Positions 16,884 to 25,261 of a stretch of DNA of 64,000 nt are shown here, piece by piece. The notes beneath the pieces are model-generated. The model was not told the DNA's origin and ran no database searches. It saw nothing but the letters and a program-made list of their open reading frames with translations. Within the stretch, counting starts at the first letter, position 1, and each line of letters starts with the position of its first letter. Source of the stretch: Streptomyces sp. TN58 (GTDB lineage Bacteria; Actinomycetota; Actinomycetes; Streptomycetales; Streptomycetaceae); assembly GCF_001941845.1 (NCBI RefSeq), contig NZ_CP018870.1:7044001-7108000 (forward strand). Direction: 5' to 3'. The translations under genes and the position numbers were made by a program.

Positions 16884-18584
16884 CTACTTGGCGCCGAAGT
16901 TCTGCGTCCACCAGGGGCCGCCCGAGCCCTGGTGGACGCCCACGCCTATGTCCTTGAACGAGCAGTTGAGGATGTTCGCCCGGTGGCCCGGGCTCTTCAT
17001 CCAGGAGTCCATGACCGACTGCGCCGTCTGCTGGCCGCGGGCGATGTTCTCGCCGTACGTCGACCAGCGGTAGCCGGACGCCGTGGTGCGCTCGCCGGGA
17101 TCCTCGCCGTCGGGGTTGGTGTGGTCGAAGAAGTGCCGCGCGGCCATGTCGTCGGAGTGCCCCTGGGCGGCCGCCCGCAACTGCTGGTTCTCCTTGAGAG
17201 GGCCACATCCGGCAGCCGCCCGCTCGGAGTTGACCAGCGCGACCACCTGGCCGGCGATGCCCGGCGGCGCGGGCGCCGGCTCCGGCTGCGAGGCGCGCGG
17301 GCTCGGCGAGCTGCTGCGGCTCTGCGTGGGGCTCGGGCTCGCCGACGGACTCGCCGAGGCCGAGGCCGAGGCCGAGGCGGACGGGGAGGGGGAGGCCGAC
17401 ACGGACGGCGAGGGGGAAGCCGACTGCGAAGGGACCCCGGCAGTCTCCGTGGCCGAAAGCGCGGCCAACGGCGCCGAACCACTTCCTTCCTTGGGGCCGC
17501 CGGAACCGGGGAGCCCGCCCAGGTAGGCCAGGCCGCCGCCCGCCACGCAGGCGGCGACCACCGCGCCGCCGACGACCCGGCGCCGGCTCTGCCGGCGCTT
17601 GCGCAGCGCACCGCGGCCGCCCGTGACGGCAGCCCCGTCCGCCCCCGGCCCCGTACTCGTGCCGGTGGCCGTGCCGGTGGCCGTGCCCGTGCTCGCCACC
17701 GGGGTGAGCTGGGTCGCCGCCTCGGCGAAGCCGCCGTCGGCGCCACCCGAACCGTCCGCCGCGTAAGCCGCCGCCACGGGGTCGAAGCCGCCCGCGCCGG
17801 CCGCGCGTATCCCGGCCAGCAAAGCCGCCGAGACCGGTACGAGAGCCAGACCGGCCAGCAGCCCCTCCGCCGGAACCAGTCCGCTCCACAGGCCGGAGCA
17901 CCGTACACATTCACGCGCGTGACGGGCTATTCGCTTGCGCCACAGCGCCGAGGGCCGACCGTCCCAGGCCCCCAGCACGCTCCTCAGCTCCTCGCACCCC
18001 GGCTGGGCCTCCAGGGCGCGCTCCACCACCCGCGCCGCCTCCAGCTGCGCCTTCATCCGCTGCACCCGCACCGCCGTGTGCTGCGGAGACAGCTCCAGCG
18101 CCGAGGCCACCTCCGCCCGGTTCAGCTCCCCGGCACACTCCAGCCACCACAGCGACAGCAGCGCCCGGTCCTCGGGCTCCAGCCAGCGCGTCGCCCGGGC
18201 CGTCTCGCGCCGCTGGCCCGCCAGGTTGAGGCGTACGACGGTCAGGTCGACGAAGTCCGCGCCCGGGTCGGCCACGTCCCAGGCCGACTCCAGGGTGCTC
18301 TCGCCGAAACCGCTCTGCCGGGCCTGCCAGTGCGCCCGCACCCGGTTCATCGCGATGGCCACCAGCCAGGACCGGAACGACTCCTCCGCCCGCAGGCCGC
18401 CCAGCCCGTCCAGGGCACGCAGCATCGTGTCCTGCACCACGTCGTCCACGTCGCAGGAGCCGCCCAGGGCCCGCCCGACGATGTTGTAGACGAGCGGGAG
18501 GTGGGCGCTGACGAGCTCGTCCTGTGCGCGGGCATCGCCCGCGCGAGCCGCTGCCACCAGCGCTGCGGTGTGCTGAGTAGTCAT
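16884..18584 (-). CDS. ECF sigma factor fused to zinc-finger, TM and extracellular CAP domain
   Basis: One uninterrupted 566-residue frame. Residues 1-185 are an ECF sigma factor: sigma2 (LPLVYNIVGRALGG, DVDDVVQDTMLRAL, FRSWLVAIAMNRVRAHW) and sigma4 (LWWLECAGELNRAEVASALELSPQHTAVRVQRMK). Residues 222-229 read H-x3-C-x2-C, the metal-binding core of zinc anti-sigma factors. A basic patch (RKRRQSRRR, 328-336) precedes a TM helix at 337-357, then a Ser/Pro/Ala linker (380-440). A CAP/SCP domain fills 443-566 (VALVNSERAAAGC, HSDDMAARHFFDHTN, YGENIARG, SPGHRANILN). A membrane-tethered sigma factor with an outside sensor or effector is the natural reading. ATG 18584 begins exactly at the sigma domain. 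Confidence 0.9.
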   Translation of the reverse strand: MTTQHTAALVAAARAGDARAQDELVSAHLPLVYNIVGRALGGSCDVDDVVQDTMLRALDGLGGLRAEESFRSWLVAIAMNRVRAHWQARQSGFGESTLESAWDVADPGADFVDLTVVRLNLAGQRRETARATRWLEPEDRALLSLWWLECAGELNRAEVASALELSPQHTAVRVQRMKAQLEAARVVERALEAQPGCEELRSVLGAWDGRPSALWRKRIARHARECVRCSGLWSGLVPAEGLLAGLALVPVSAALLAGIRAAGAGGFDPVAAAYAADGSGGADGGFAEAATQLTPVASTGTATGTATGTSTGPGADGAAVTGGRGALRKRRQSRRRVVGGAVVAACVAGGGLAYLGGLPGSGGPKEGSGSAPLAALSATETAGVPSQSASPSPSVSASPSPSASASASASASPSASPSPTQSRSSSPSPRASQPEPAPAPPGIAGQVVALVNSERAAAGCGPLKENQQLRAAAQGHSDDMAARHFFDHTNPDGEDPGERTTASGYRWSTYGENIARGQQTAQSVMDSWMKSPGHRANILNCSFKDIGVGVHQGSGGPWWTQNFGAK

Positions 18585-18708
18585 GTGAATGTCCCTGTCC
18601 GTACCGGCGGTCGATGATGCCCGATACATGGGAGACCGAGCAGGGGGACCTCGATAACAGTTAATCGGAAGAATTTTCCCGGGCGCCATTTCCGGGCGTC
18701 CACCAGGG

Positions 18709-20031
18709 TCACGGCCGGGGCGCCGGCGGCCGCGTACCGGGGAGCGGCGGCGGGGCGAGGGGACCGCCCGTACCGCGCGGATGCTCCGCCGCCGCGTCCG
18801 GATCGGTGACCCAGCCCGCGGCGAGGACCAGCCGGGAGGACCGGTGGACGGCCAGGAACCCGAAGGGCCGGTCGAAACGGACCTCGGCCCGCCGGGCCCG
18901 GTGACCCGGCTGCCGTGGCGCACCGCCGGGTCTGGCGGCGATGGCGGTGACGGCCGCCGCCTCGAACCCGGCGGCATGGAAACGGGCCATCGCCGACTGC
19001 CGTGCGGAGCTGATCGCCAGCGGGGCGGTGCTGATGCCGGGGAAGTGGCCGTGGCCGCTGTCCGTCGCGGTCAGCAGGCCGAACAGCGCCGCGTCCTGCG
19101 CCTCTTCCAGCAGGTCGTGCTCCGCGGCCAGGGAGAAGACCACCGTGGACACGGAAAGCATGGGCTGCGGGCTGAACGCGTCCACCGTCCCGATGGCCAG
19201 CCCGGGGCCCGGAGCCCCGTCCGGGAGGGCGGCGCCGCCCACCGAGGGATGGTCTCCGGAGAGGGCGGCGACACCGGTCGCCAGCACCTCGGCGGCCGGC
19301 GCCGCCGGGCCGCCGAGGAGGAGGTGCACGTCCATGTCCGTGCCCTCGGCGCCGCCGACCTCCAGGACCGTGACCGGACCCGCGGGCCCCTCGGCCACCC
19401 GTACCGGATCCAGCGAGGACGTGGTGCGCACCAGCTGCCGCAGCCCGCGGCCCGCCCAGGGGCCCTCGCAGGGCCGTCCCGGGAACTCCACGAACGGCTC
19501 CGCCCACTTCAGCGTCAGCGCGAGCGCGGAGGCGAGGACGAGGCGGGTGTCGTGCCGGAGCGACACCGGCATGCGCTCGATCAGGCCGCCGGTCCGGTCC
19601 GAGGCCCACGCGTCCAGGACCCGTGTGTCCGCCTCGGGGTCCCCGGTCAGCGTGCCCCGGGTCCCGGGCGGCAGCTTCGCCGACCAGCCGTCCTCCAGCG
19701 GCAGGCCGGCCGCCGCCCACAGGCCGGTCGCCGCACTCAGCCCCCGTACGCCGTCCAGCACGGCCAGCAGCTCCCCCGCGGCGGCGGCCGCGTCCTCGGC
19801 GGGTATGCCCAGTGCCTGCGCCAGCTCGCCGCGGGCCGGCCCGGCGGAGCCGTCCGCCAGCAGGGCGAGCAGCGGCCAGACCCCGGCTGCCGTGAAGACC
19901 GTGCCCGCGCCGTCGGAAGCGGCCCGCGCGGCCCAGCGGGTGGTGAGGCGGTTGACCGCCCGTACCGCCGGTGCCGCCCGTACCGCATGCGCTGCCGGCT
20001 CGGTCGAATGCGTCTGCTTCATGCGCGTCAT
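18709..20031 (-). CDS. serpin-family protein
   Basis: A ~440-residue protein with the serpin fold pattern. It has an early helical block ending in TVFTAAGVWPLLALLADGS and the LVLASALALTLKWAEPF core strand. A shutter-like segment reads GISTAPLAISSARQSAMARFHAAGFEAAAVTA and leads into an Ala-rich hinge like that before a reactive-centre loop. The C-terminal strand is EVRFDRPFGFLAVHRSSRLVLAAGWV. Inhibitory serpins trap serine proteases; here the loop after the hinge is Gly/Pro/Arg-rich, so inhibition is uncertain. No signal peptide is visible. ATG 20031 has TACGCT ending 7 bp upstream, compatible with leaderless transcription. It precedes the sigma/CAP gene by ~125 bp. Confidence 0.72.
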   Translation of the reverse strand: MTRMKQTHSTEPAAHAVRAAPAVRAVNRLTTRWAARAASDGAGTVFTAAGVWPLLALLADGSAGPARGELAQALGIPAEDAAAAAGELLAVLDGVRGLSAATGLWAAAGLPLEDGWSAKLPPGTRGTLTGDPEADTRVLDAWASDRTGGLIERMPVSLRHDTRLVLASALALTLKWAEPFVEFPGRPCEGPWAGRGLRQLVRTTSSLDPVRVAEGPAGPVTVLEVGGAEGTDMDVHLLLGGPAAPAAEVLATGVAALSGDHPSVGGAALPDGAPGPGLAIGTVDAFSPQPMLSVSTVVFSLAAEHDLLEEAQDAALFGLLTATDSGHGHFPGISTAPLAISSARQSAMARFHAAGFEAAAVTAIAARPGGAPRQPGHRARRAEVRFDRPFGFLAVHRSSRLVLAAGWVTDPDAAAEHPRGTGGPLAPPPLPGTRPPAPRP

Positions 20032-20095
20032 GCGGGGGAGCGTACGTGGAGGGACGCCGCCGGGCCGGACGCTTTCCACGGCCCGGCGGCGCCGG

Positions 20096-21433
20096 TCAGC
20101 TGCCCCGCAGGCCCCGCTCGACGGCCGTCATCAGCTCGCCGTCGGCGGTGTCCGCGTCAAGGGACCAGAACATCGCCCCGCCCAGGCGGTGTTCGCGGAC
20201 GTAGTCGGCCTTGGCGCGCAGGACCCACGGGTCGTCGTACGTCCACAGGGTGGTTCCGTCGAACAGCCAGGCGTGCCCGCCGCGCCGGTCGCGGTGGACC
20301 TGGTACGCGCCGGATTCGGCCAGCTTCTTCAGCGCCTTGTAGTCCTCGTACCCGGCGGCCCAGGTGGCCGGGGCCGGACCGGCGGCGGGCTGCCCCATGC
20401 CGTCCCCGCCGCCGCTGACACCGGTCCAGCCCTGCCCGTAGAAGGGCATGCCCACCACGAGCTTGTGGGCGGGCGCGCCGCGCCGCTTCCACGCCTCCAC
20501 GGTGCCGTGGACACTGAAGTCGCCGCGGGCGTACAGCGCCGACTGCTGTGCGGTCCTCGGTTCGCCGGAGACGTGGAAGTCGTAGCCCTGGAGGTTGACG
20601 AAGTCCAGGTCGCGCATGATGCGGCGGACGTCGAAGCCCGCGTCGATCTTGGCGGGGGCGGTCGGGACGAAGGCGGTCAGCTCGTACTTCGTGCGCCGCT
20701 TCTGGCTTCGCGCGTACGCGTCGAGCTGGGTACGGAACTCCTTGACGAGTTCGGTGAAGTTGCGCTTGTCCTCGGGGCGGTACGTGGTGTCGGTGTCGCC
20801 GGCGGAGCCGGGCCACTCCCAGTCGAGGTCGATCCCGTCGAACACGCCGGCGGCGGCTCCGGCGCCGCCGCGGGTGCCGTCCTGGGGGAGGTCGCCCTTG
20901 ATGTAGAGGTCGATGCAGGACGCGACGAAGGCCTTGCGGGAGGCGGGGGTGAGCGCCGCGTCGGAGAAGTGGGTGGACCAGCTCCAGCCGCCCAGCGAGA
21001 TCAGCACCTTGAGACCGGGGTGCTTGGCCTTGAGCTCGCGCAGCTGGTTGAAGTTGCCGGCGAGTGGCTGGTCGACGGTGTCGGCGACCCCGTCGACGGA
21101 GTCGGCGGCGTCGAGCGGCCGGGCGTAGTCGGCCCAGGCGTCGGCCTCGCCGGGCACGTTCCCGGTGAAGCACCTGCCGTCCGCGCTGACGTTGCCGAAG
21201 GCGTAGTTGATGTGGGTGAGCTTGCCGGCCGAGCCGTTCGCTTCGAGGTCCCGGACCTGGAAGTCCCGCCCGTAGACGCCCCATTGGGTGAAGTACCCGA
21301 CCTTCTTGTACGAAGTGCCGGATCCGGGTCCCCCCGAGGCGCCCCCGCCGTCACCGCCGGCGGGGGCGAAGGCGGTCAGCAGGGAGAGGGAACAGGCGGC
21401 TACGGCCAGTCTGCCGAGCATGCTGCGGCGCAT
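20096..21433 (-). CDS. secreted family 18 chitinase
   Basis: A 445-residue secreted glycosidase. It has a Sec signal at residues 1-25, a short Gly/Ser linker and then a complete GH18 barrel with no separate chitin-binding module. Signatures are KVLISLGGWSWSTHFSDAA (SxGG) and FDGIDLDWEWP, giving DxxDxDxE with the catalytic acid at Glu206, then the late LQGYDFH and GGAMFWSLDADT strands. It hydrolyses chitin to oligosaccharides. The ATG is preceded by AGGAA. A promoter with a DasR-type palindrome in its spacer lies ~60 bp upstream, so GlcNAc-6-P-relieved repression is expected. Confidence 0.95.
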   Translation of the reverse strand: MRRSMLGRLAVAACSLSLLTAFAPAGGDGGGASGGPGSGTSYKKVGYFTQWGVYGRDFQVRDLEANGSAGKLTHINYAFGNVSADGRCFTGNVPGEADAWADYARPLDAADSVDGVADTVDQPLAGNFNQLRELKAKHPGLKVLISLGGWSWSTHFSDAALTPASRKAFVASCIDLYIKGDLPQDGTRGGAGAAAGVFDGIDLDWEWPGSAGDTDTTYRPEDKRNFTELVKEFRTQLDAYARSQKRRTKYELTAFVPTAPAKIDAGFDVRRIMRDLDFVNLQGYDFHVSGEPRTAQQSALYARGDFSVHGTVEAWKRRGAPAHKLVVGMPFYGQGWTGVSGGGDGMGQPAAGPAPATWAAGYEDYKALKKLAESGAYQVHRDRRGGHAWLFDGTTLWTYDDPWVLRAKADYVREHRLGGAMFWSLDADTADGELMTAVERGLRGS

Positions 21434-21490
21434 GGGCTTCCTTTGCGGATGCGAGGAGTGGGCGTGAGCGCGTGCGGCTGTGCATGCCGG

Positions 21491-21520
21491 AAGTTATTGG
21501 TCTGGACCAGAGCGGGTCAA
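21491..21520 (-). promoter_or_regulatory. chitinase promoter with DasR operator (dre) in the spacer
   Basis: Read on the minus strand: TTGACC (-35, 21520-21515), an 18-bp spacer and TAACTT (-10, 21496-21491). Inside the spacer TGGTCTGGACCA (21498-21509) differs by one base from the dre core TGGTCTAGACCA bound by DasR in front of Streptomyces chitinase genes. Confidence 0.75.
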
Positions 21521-21747
21521 GGGGGTGTCCACAACCGCATGCCCGAGCCGCCGCCACACCGCCTCCGGGGTGCGCGGCGGGTTCGCTCCGGACTCGCGCC
21601 GTCCGGCGGGCACCGTGATCGAGCTGGCGGCCGAGGAGTTCCCCGACTTCGACGACACCGTCATGGGACTCTGCCGCTGACGCAACGCCCGCCGACGGTA
21701 AATGACTGGAGCCTCCGCCGCCGCCGTGCCATCGTTGGTCTCGCCGA

Positions 21748-21824
21748 AGGGGTGTAGCTCAGCTGGTCAGAGCAACGGTCTCCAAAACCGTAGGCCGCAG
21801 GTTCGAATCCTGCCGCCCCTGCCA
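21748..21824 (+). tRNA. tRNA-Trp (anticodon CCA)
   Basis: The cloverleaf closes fully. The acceptor AGGGGTG pairs with CGCCCCT with one G-T wobble. The D-arm contains GTAGCTCAGCTGGTCAGAGC, the anticodon loop reads CTCCAAA with anticodon CCA, and the T-arm contains GGTTCGAATCC. The discriminator is G and the CCA end is encoded. A strong hairpin follows within 7 bp. The 314-bp gap from the chitinase to this gene otherwise contains the chitinase promoter and an unexplained short open frame. Confidence 0.97.
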
Positions 21825-21830
21825 AGGCAC

Positions 21831-21858
21831 GAGCCCCGTCGACCGTTCGACGGGGCTC
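21831..21858 (+). terminator. terminator of tRNA-Trp
   Basis: A 12-bp perfect stem, GAGCCCCGTCGA with TCGACGGGGCTC around the loop CCGT. It begins 7 bp after the tRNA and separates it from the convergent nuclease/phosphatase-fold gene. Confidence 0.75.
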
Positions 21859-21882
21859 CGCCGTGTCGGTGTCGGGGAGCGG

Positions 21883-22767
21883 CTAGGGACCGTTCAGGTC
21901 GGTGTGTACCAGGTGGTGGTCCGAGTACGGGCTGGGGCGGACGTGGTGCGTGCGCGGGGTGATGCCGCGGAGGAACACGTAGTCGAACTTGCTGTTCCAG
22001 TCGGTGGTCGTTGCGCAGACGCCAGGGTCGGCGTCGGGCACGCGGCCGACGGTCGGGGGGTGGCAGCCGGAGTCGGTGTCCGTGGCCAGGGCCCACATCG
22101 GGCCGAGTTCACCGGCGTGCGGCAGGGCGTTGAAGTCGCCGAGGACGATCGCCCGGTCGTGGCGGGCGACCTCCGCGGCGAGCACCTTCACCTGGCGCGC
22201 CCGTACCGGCGCCTGCCGGCGCTCGGCGAGGTGGGTGTTGAAGACGCGGACGGGCCGGCCGCCCACCAGCGTCGTGACGGCCAGGTAGCCGCGGTCCTCG
22301 GAGCCGCCGTCGGGGTATTCGACGCTCACCCGGTCCGTCATCGGCGCCGCCGACAGGATCGCCTGGCCGAAGCCGCCCGGCCGCCACGGGAGCCCGCCGC
22401 AGCGATTCCAGTTCCGCAGGACCTTCCCGTACTCGACCCGGTAGACCAGCCCGTAGGCCTCCTCCAGATACGCGCGGATCTGCTCGACGTCGCGTACGCA
22501 CGCCTCCTGCAGGCCGACGACCTGCGGCGCGTACGCGGCGATCTCCGTCGCCCGGCCGAAGTTGTTCCCGCTCCCGCACGGATTGCAGATGTTCCAGGTG
22601 GCGACCCGGTCCGGTACGAACGGCGGCGGGCCGGCCGGCGGGGCACCGCGGCTCGGCGCGCCGGGGCCGAGGAGCAGCAGCATGCAGACCGCGGCCATCG
22701 TGCCCGCGGCCCACCGCACGCCCCTGCTCAGCACCGTCGCCTCCTCGAAGTGGACGCACATCATCAC
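21883..22767 (-). CDS. secreted endonuclease/exonuclease/phosphatase-fold protein
   Basis: A 294-residue protein with a TM or Sec leader at about residues 18-40 and an EEP (DNase I-like) domain. The ordered motifs are present: ATWNIC (Asn), VVGLQEAC (metal-binding Glu), FNTHLAERRQ (His), VLGDFNALP (Asp/Asn) and the terminal SDHHLVHTDL (catalytic Asp-His). Members include extracellular nucleases, sphingomyelinases and phosphodiesterases; this sequence does not show which. Two or three early ATG codons are possible starts. It faces the tRNA-Trp terminator. Confidence 0.85.
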   Translation of the reverse strand: MMMCVHFEEATVLSRGVRWAAGTMAAVCMLLLLGPGAPSRGAPPAGPPPFVPDRVATWNICNPCGSGNNFGRATEIAAYAPQVVGLQEACVRDVEQIRAYLEEAYGLVYRVEYGKVLRNWNRCGGLPWRPGGFGQAILSAAPMTDRVSVEYPDGGSEDRGYLAVTTLVGGRPVRVFNTHLAERRQAPVRARQVKVLAAEVARHDRAIVLGDFNALPHAGELGPMWALATDTDSGCHPPTVGRVPDADPGVCATTTDWNSKFDYVFLRGITPRTHHVRPSPYSDHHLVHTDLNGP

Positions 22768-22884
22768 ACGACGCCCGCGACGCCCCGTCCAGCTGCTCCC
22801 CGACAGGGCCGGGCGGCCGGCTCACGGCGACGGGCTGCGAAAAACCTGTTGGTCGGAAGGGGCGGGCGCTGCCATCGTCGGGCA

Positions 22885-24123
22885 GTGACCATGATCAAAA
22901 ACCCATCCGCGGCTGTTCCGCCGGCCGGCGGCCTTGTCCTGCGACCGGCGCGGCCCACCGATCTCGATCAGATCGGCGCGCTCCTGACCGCGCGCGGGGA
23001 ACCGGACGACGCCGTCGACCACCGGCTGGTCGTCACCGACCCCGACGCGGGCCTGTCCGCCTGCGCCGTGGTCGTCGACGGCGACCGGGTGGTGTCCACC
23101 GCGACGCTCCTCGACGAGGAGCTGCGCATCGGCGGGATCCGGCTGCCCGCCGGCCAGGTGGAACTGGTGGCCACCGACGCCGAGTACGAGGGCCGCGGGC
23201 TCGTGCGGGCGCTCATGGACTGGGCGCACGCCCGTTCCGCCGCCCGCGGCCACCTCGTCCAGGCGATGATCGGAATCCCGTACTTCTACCGGCTGTTCGG
23301 CTACGAGTACGCCATCGACATACCGCAGGTGCTGGACGTGAACACCCTGCCGCCCGGCGACGGGTCCGCGACGCTCCTGCGTACCGCGCGGCCTTCCGAC
23401 ATCGCCTCCATGGCCGCCCTGCAGGCCTCGGCACAGAACGGCTTCGATGTGACCATGCCGCACTCGGCGGCGTGCTGGCGGTGGCTCCTGGACCACGAGT
23501 CGAGCAATCTCATGGTGCTGGAGCGGGACGGCGCGGTCGTCGCCACCGCGCGCACCACACCCCCCGGTGACGAGGTGCTCGTAGCCGAGGCCGCGGCACA
23601 CGACGCGGCCGCGGCCCGGGACCTGCTGCGCGGCGTCGCCGCCCTGGCACCCGGCGACCCGATACGGATCGTCCACCGGGCGGGCACCGTGACGGGCGAC
23701 GCGTGGCAGGAGTTCGCCGACCACCAGCCGCGGGCGGGCGCAGAGCAGTACTACATCCGCATCCCGGATGCCGCGGCGCTGCTCGACCGGCTGCGTCCGC
23801 TCCTCTGGCAGCGCCTCACGAAGGCCGGGATCGACCGCACCGGCCAAGACATCGTGATCTCCACCTTCGGCGCCCACCACCGGATTCCGGTGCTCCCCGA
23901 CGGACTCGGCCCGGTCACCACCGGCGGCCCGATGCGGTCACCGGGTACGGCGGGCGGCGCGGGCGTGGCCCCCGACCACCTGGCCGCCCTGCTGTTCGGC
24001 CCCCACGGAATGCAGGGGCTGAGCCGGATCCGCCCCGACGTCTACGCCGCCGACGAAGAGCTGTTCGAGGCGCTCTTCCCTCCCGTCACGGCCGACGTCC
24101 TCAGCTACTACCTCCCGTACTAG
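22885..24123 (+). CDS. Eis-like GNAT N-acetyltransferase
   Basis: A ~412-residue protein with two tandem acetyltransferase-like halves and a C-terminal SCP2-like tail, the plan of Eis/enhanced-intracellular-survival proteins. The first half shows LRPARPTDLDQIGALL, the CoA-loop region VATDAEYEGRGLVRALMDWAH and GIPYFYRLFGYEYAID. The C-terminal end is DELFEALFPPVTADVLSYYLPY-like, close to the usual terminal carboxylate of Eis. Eis proteins acetylate amines such as aminoglycosides; the substrate here is unknown. The start is GTG 22885 or ATG 22891. The TAG stop is formed at the left end of an inverted-repeat element. Confidence 0.82.
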   Translation: MTMIKNPSAAVPPAGGLVLRPARPTDLDQIGALLTARGEPDDAVDHRLVVTDPDAGLSACAVVVDGDRVVSTATLLDEELRIGGIRLPAGQVELVATDAEYEGRGLVRALMDWAHARSAARGHLVQAMIGIPYFYRLFGYEYAIDIPQVLDVNTLPPGDGSATLLRTARPSDIASMAALQASAQNGFDVTMPHSAACWRWLLDHESSNLMVLERDGAVVATARTTPPGDEVLVAEAAAHDAAAARDLLRGVAALAPGDPIRIVHRAGTVTGDAWQEFADHQPRAGAEQYYIRIPDAAALLDRLRPLLWQRLTKAGIDRTGQDIVISTFGAHHRIPVLPDGLGPVTTGGPMRSPGTAGGAGVAPDHLAALLFGPHGMQGLSRIRPDVYAADEELFEALFPPVTADVLSYYLPY

Positions 24124-24225
24124 GGCCTGTATCGAGTTGCCCCGCGGCGTCGCGACGCCCGGCACGCCGAGGGCACGCACCGAACGCCGCTCCTTGCTCC
24201 ACGTGGCAACTCGATACAGGCCCTT
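24121..24225. mobile_element. MITE-like inverted-repeat element, copy 1 (short form)
   Basis: AGGGCCTGTATCGAGTTGCC (24122-24141) is repeated as its exact complement at 24205-24224. The internal sequence matches the reverse complement of the element at 45869-46035 almost base for base, except that ~62 internal bases are missing. No protein is encoded. The ends resemble TA-flanked elements moved by IS630/Tc1-type transposases, although here the right flank is TT. The first bases complete the TAG stop of the preceding acetyltransferase gene. Confidence 0.75.
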
Positions 24226-24314
24226 GGGGCGTGTTGGAGCAGGCGTACCCCGGTCCCGGGTCGGAGATTGCCCCCGTCCTGTTCGGGGGACCACCGCACC
24301 GTAGGCTGCGGGGT

Positions 24315-24659
24315 ATGCACAACACGCTGACCGAGCACGCCCGGTGTGTCTACGGAGACGAGTACCGGCCGACGCCGGCGTGCGGTCAGGAGCATCGCGA
24401 GCACTACTTCGTGGAGGAGCTGACGTTCGCCGACGCGGAGGGGATCCTGTCGATGCTGCGGGAACTCTGCCCCAACATGGTCGACGGCCTGCTCCCGGTA
24501 TGGATTCGCAACCTCGCCTACCGGCTCGTACTCCTGGAGAGGCCCGACGACCCCGCCCTTCTGCGGGAGGCCGCACAGAACCTCTGGCTGCACGGCCCGG
24601 ACTGGGACGACATCGCGGCGGAGCTCACGCAGCGAGCTGAGGCGCTGGAAGCCCGCTGA
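24315..24659 (+). CDS. conserved small protein of unknown function
   Basis: A 114-residue acidic soluble protein with no recognised family. It has an N-terminal half rich in His/Cys/Glu (HARCVYGDEYRPTPACGQEHREHYFVEEL) and a helical C-terminal half (ADAEGILSMLRELCPNMVDGLLPVWIRNLAYRLVLLE). Codon usage is typical of the region and the frame is well conserved in character, so the gene is probably real. ATG 24315 is preceded by TAGGCT ending 7 bp upstream, suggesting leaderless transcription. It is isolated between the inverted-repeat element and convergent secreted-protein genes. Confidence 0.7.
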   Translation: MHNTLTEHARCVYGDEYRPTPACGQEHREHYFVEELTFADAEGILSMLRELCPNMVDGLLPVWIRNLAYRLVLLERPDDPALLREAAQNLWLHGPDWDDIAAELTQRAEALEAR

Positions 24660-24689
24660 GCGCAGCGCAGCCGGACACGGCGGCAGGCG

Positions 24690-24712
24690 GCGCCTGCCCG
24701 CACGGCAGGCGC
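24690..24712. terminator. bidirectional hairpin between convergent genes
   Basis: GCGCCTGCC and GGCAGGCGC form a 9-bp perfect stem with a 5-nt loop, 30 bp after the small-protein stop and 57 bp beyond the stop of the leftward secreted-protein gene. Confidence 0.6.
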
Positions 24713-24768
24713 GCGCCGGTGACCCGGACGCAGCGCTGCGGAGCAGCCCCGGGCGACTCCCGCGAAGA

Positions 24769-25176
24769 TCAGAGCAGGCCGGGGCCGTTGTCGAGGGTGA
24801 GGTTGCGGCTGTTGTCGACGCGCCGGCTGTTGTCGACGCGTGTGCTGACGTCGACGTCCGAACTTGTCCCGCAACGGTTGTTGTTCACCGACTGGGAGGC
24901 GTCGCCGCCAACGGCCTCGCCCCCATCCCCCGTGATGACTCCGGAGGCGGAATTCCCGCCGTTGGTGGCCTCCCCCTCGGAGATGAGCGAAATCAACTCC
25001 CGCACCAGGGAGTCCCCTCCGGAGGCGTCGACAAGGGAGACATTGGTCGGGTTGTTGCACCGGATGACCGTGGGAAGCTCATCCGAAGCCGGCGCTGCGA
25101 ATGCGGAGCCGATACCGAATACCGCGGTTCCGAGCGCGAGTACGACGGCCGAGACGGCGCGTACGACAGACTGCAC
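24769..25176 (-). CDS. small secreted Asn-rich protein, duplicate A
   Basis: A 135-residue protein of unknown family with a clear Sec signal (VVRAVSAVVLALGTAVFGIGSAFAA). The mature ~107 residues are rich in Asn, Ser, Asp and Gly, have exactly two cysteines (in IRCNNPTN and NNRCG) and end in DVDVSTRVDNSRRVDNSRN followed by LTLDNGPGLL, an alternating pattern suggestive of beta-strand or amyloid-like assembly. The GTG start is preceded by GGAAAGGAAA. It is a tandem duplicate of the gene at 25262, roughly 70% identical by eye. It does not resemble chaplins or rodlins beyond size and secretion. Confidence 0.78.
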   Translation of the reverse strand: MQSVVRAVSAVVLALGTAVFGIGSAFAAPASDELPTVIRCNNPTNVSLVDASGGDSLVRELISLISEGEATNGGNSASGVITGDGGEAVGGDASQSVNNNRCGTSSDVDVSTRVDNSRRVDNSRNLTLDNGPGLL

Positions 25177-25261
25177 GATTTTCCTTTCCGAAGGGCGCCA
25201 GACGTGCGGGGCGCCGCAGCAGTGGTATTGCGTGACGGACGTGACGGGCCGGTTCACCGGT

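Noticed and set aside
21480..21680. 66-codon frame between the chitinase and tRNA-Trp
   Set aside because: The last ~20 codons (VIELAAEEFPDFDDTVMGLCR) look protein-like, but the start overlaps the chitinase promoter and no family or ribosome-binding site is visible; at most a gene remnant.
24703..24768. Possible CRISPR-like or tandem repeat in GC-rich hairpin region
   Set aside because: Only a single hairpin is present; no spaced direct repeats. No CRISPR array was seen anywhere in the window.
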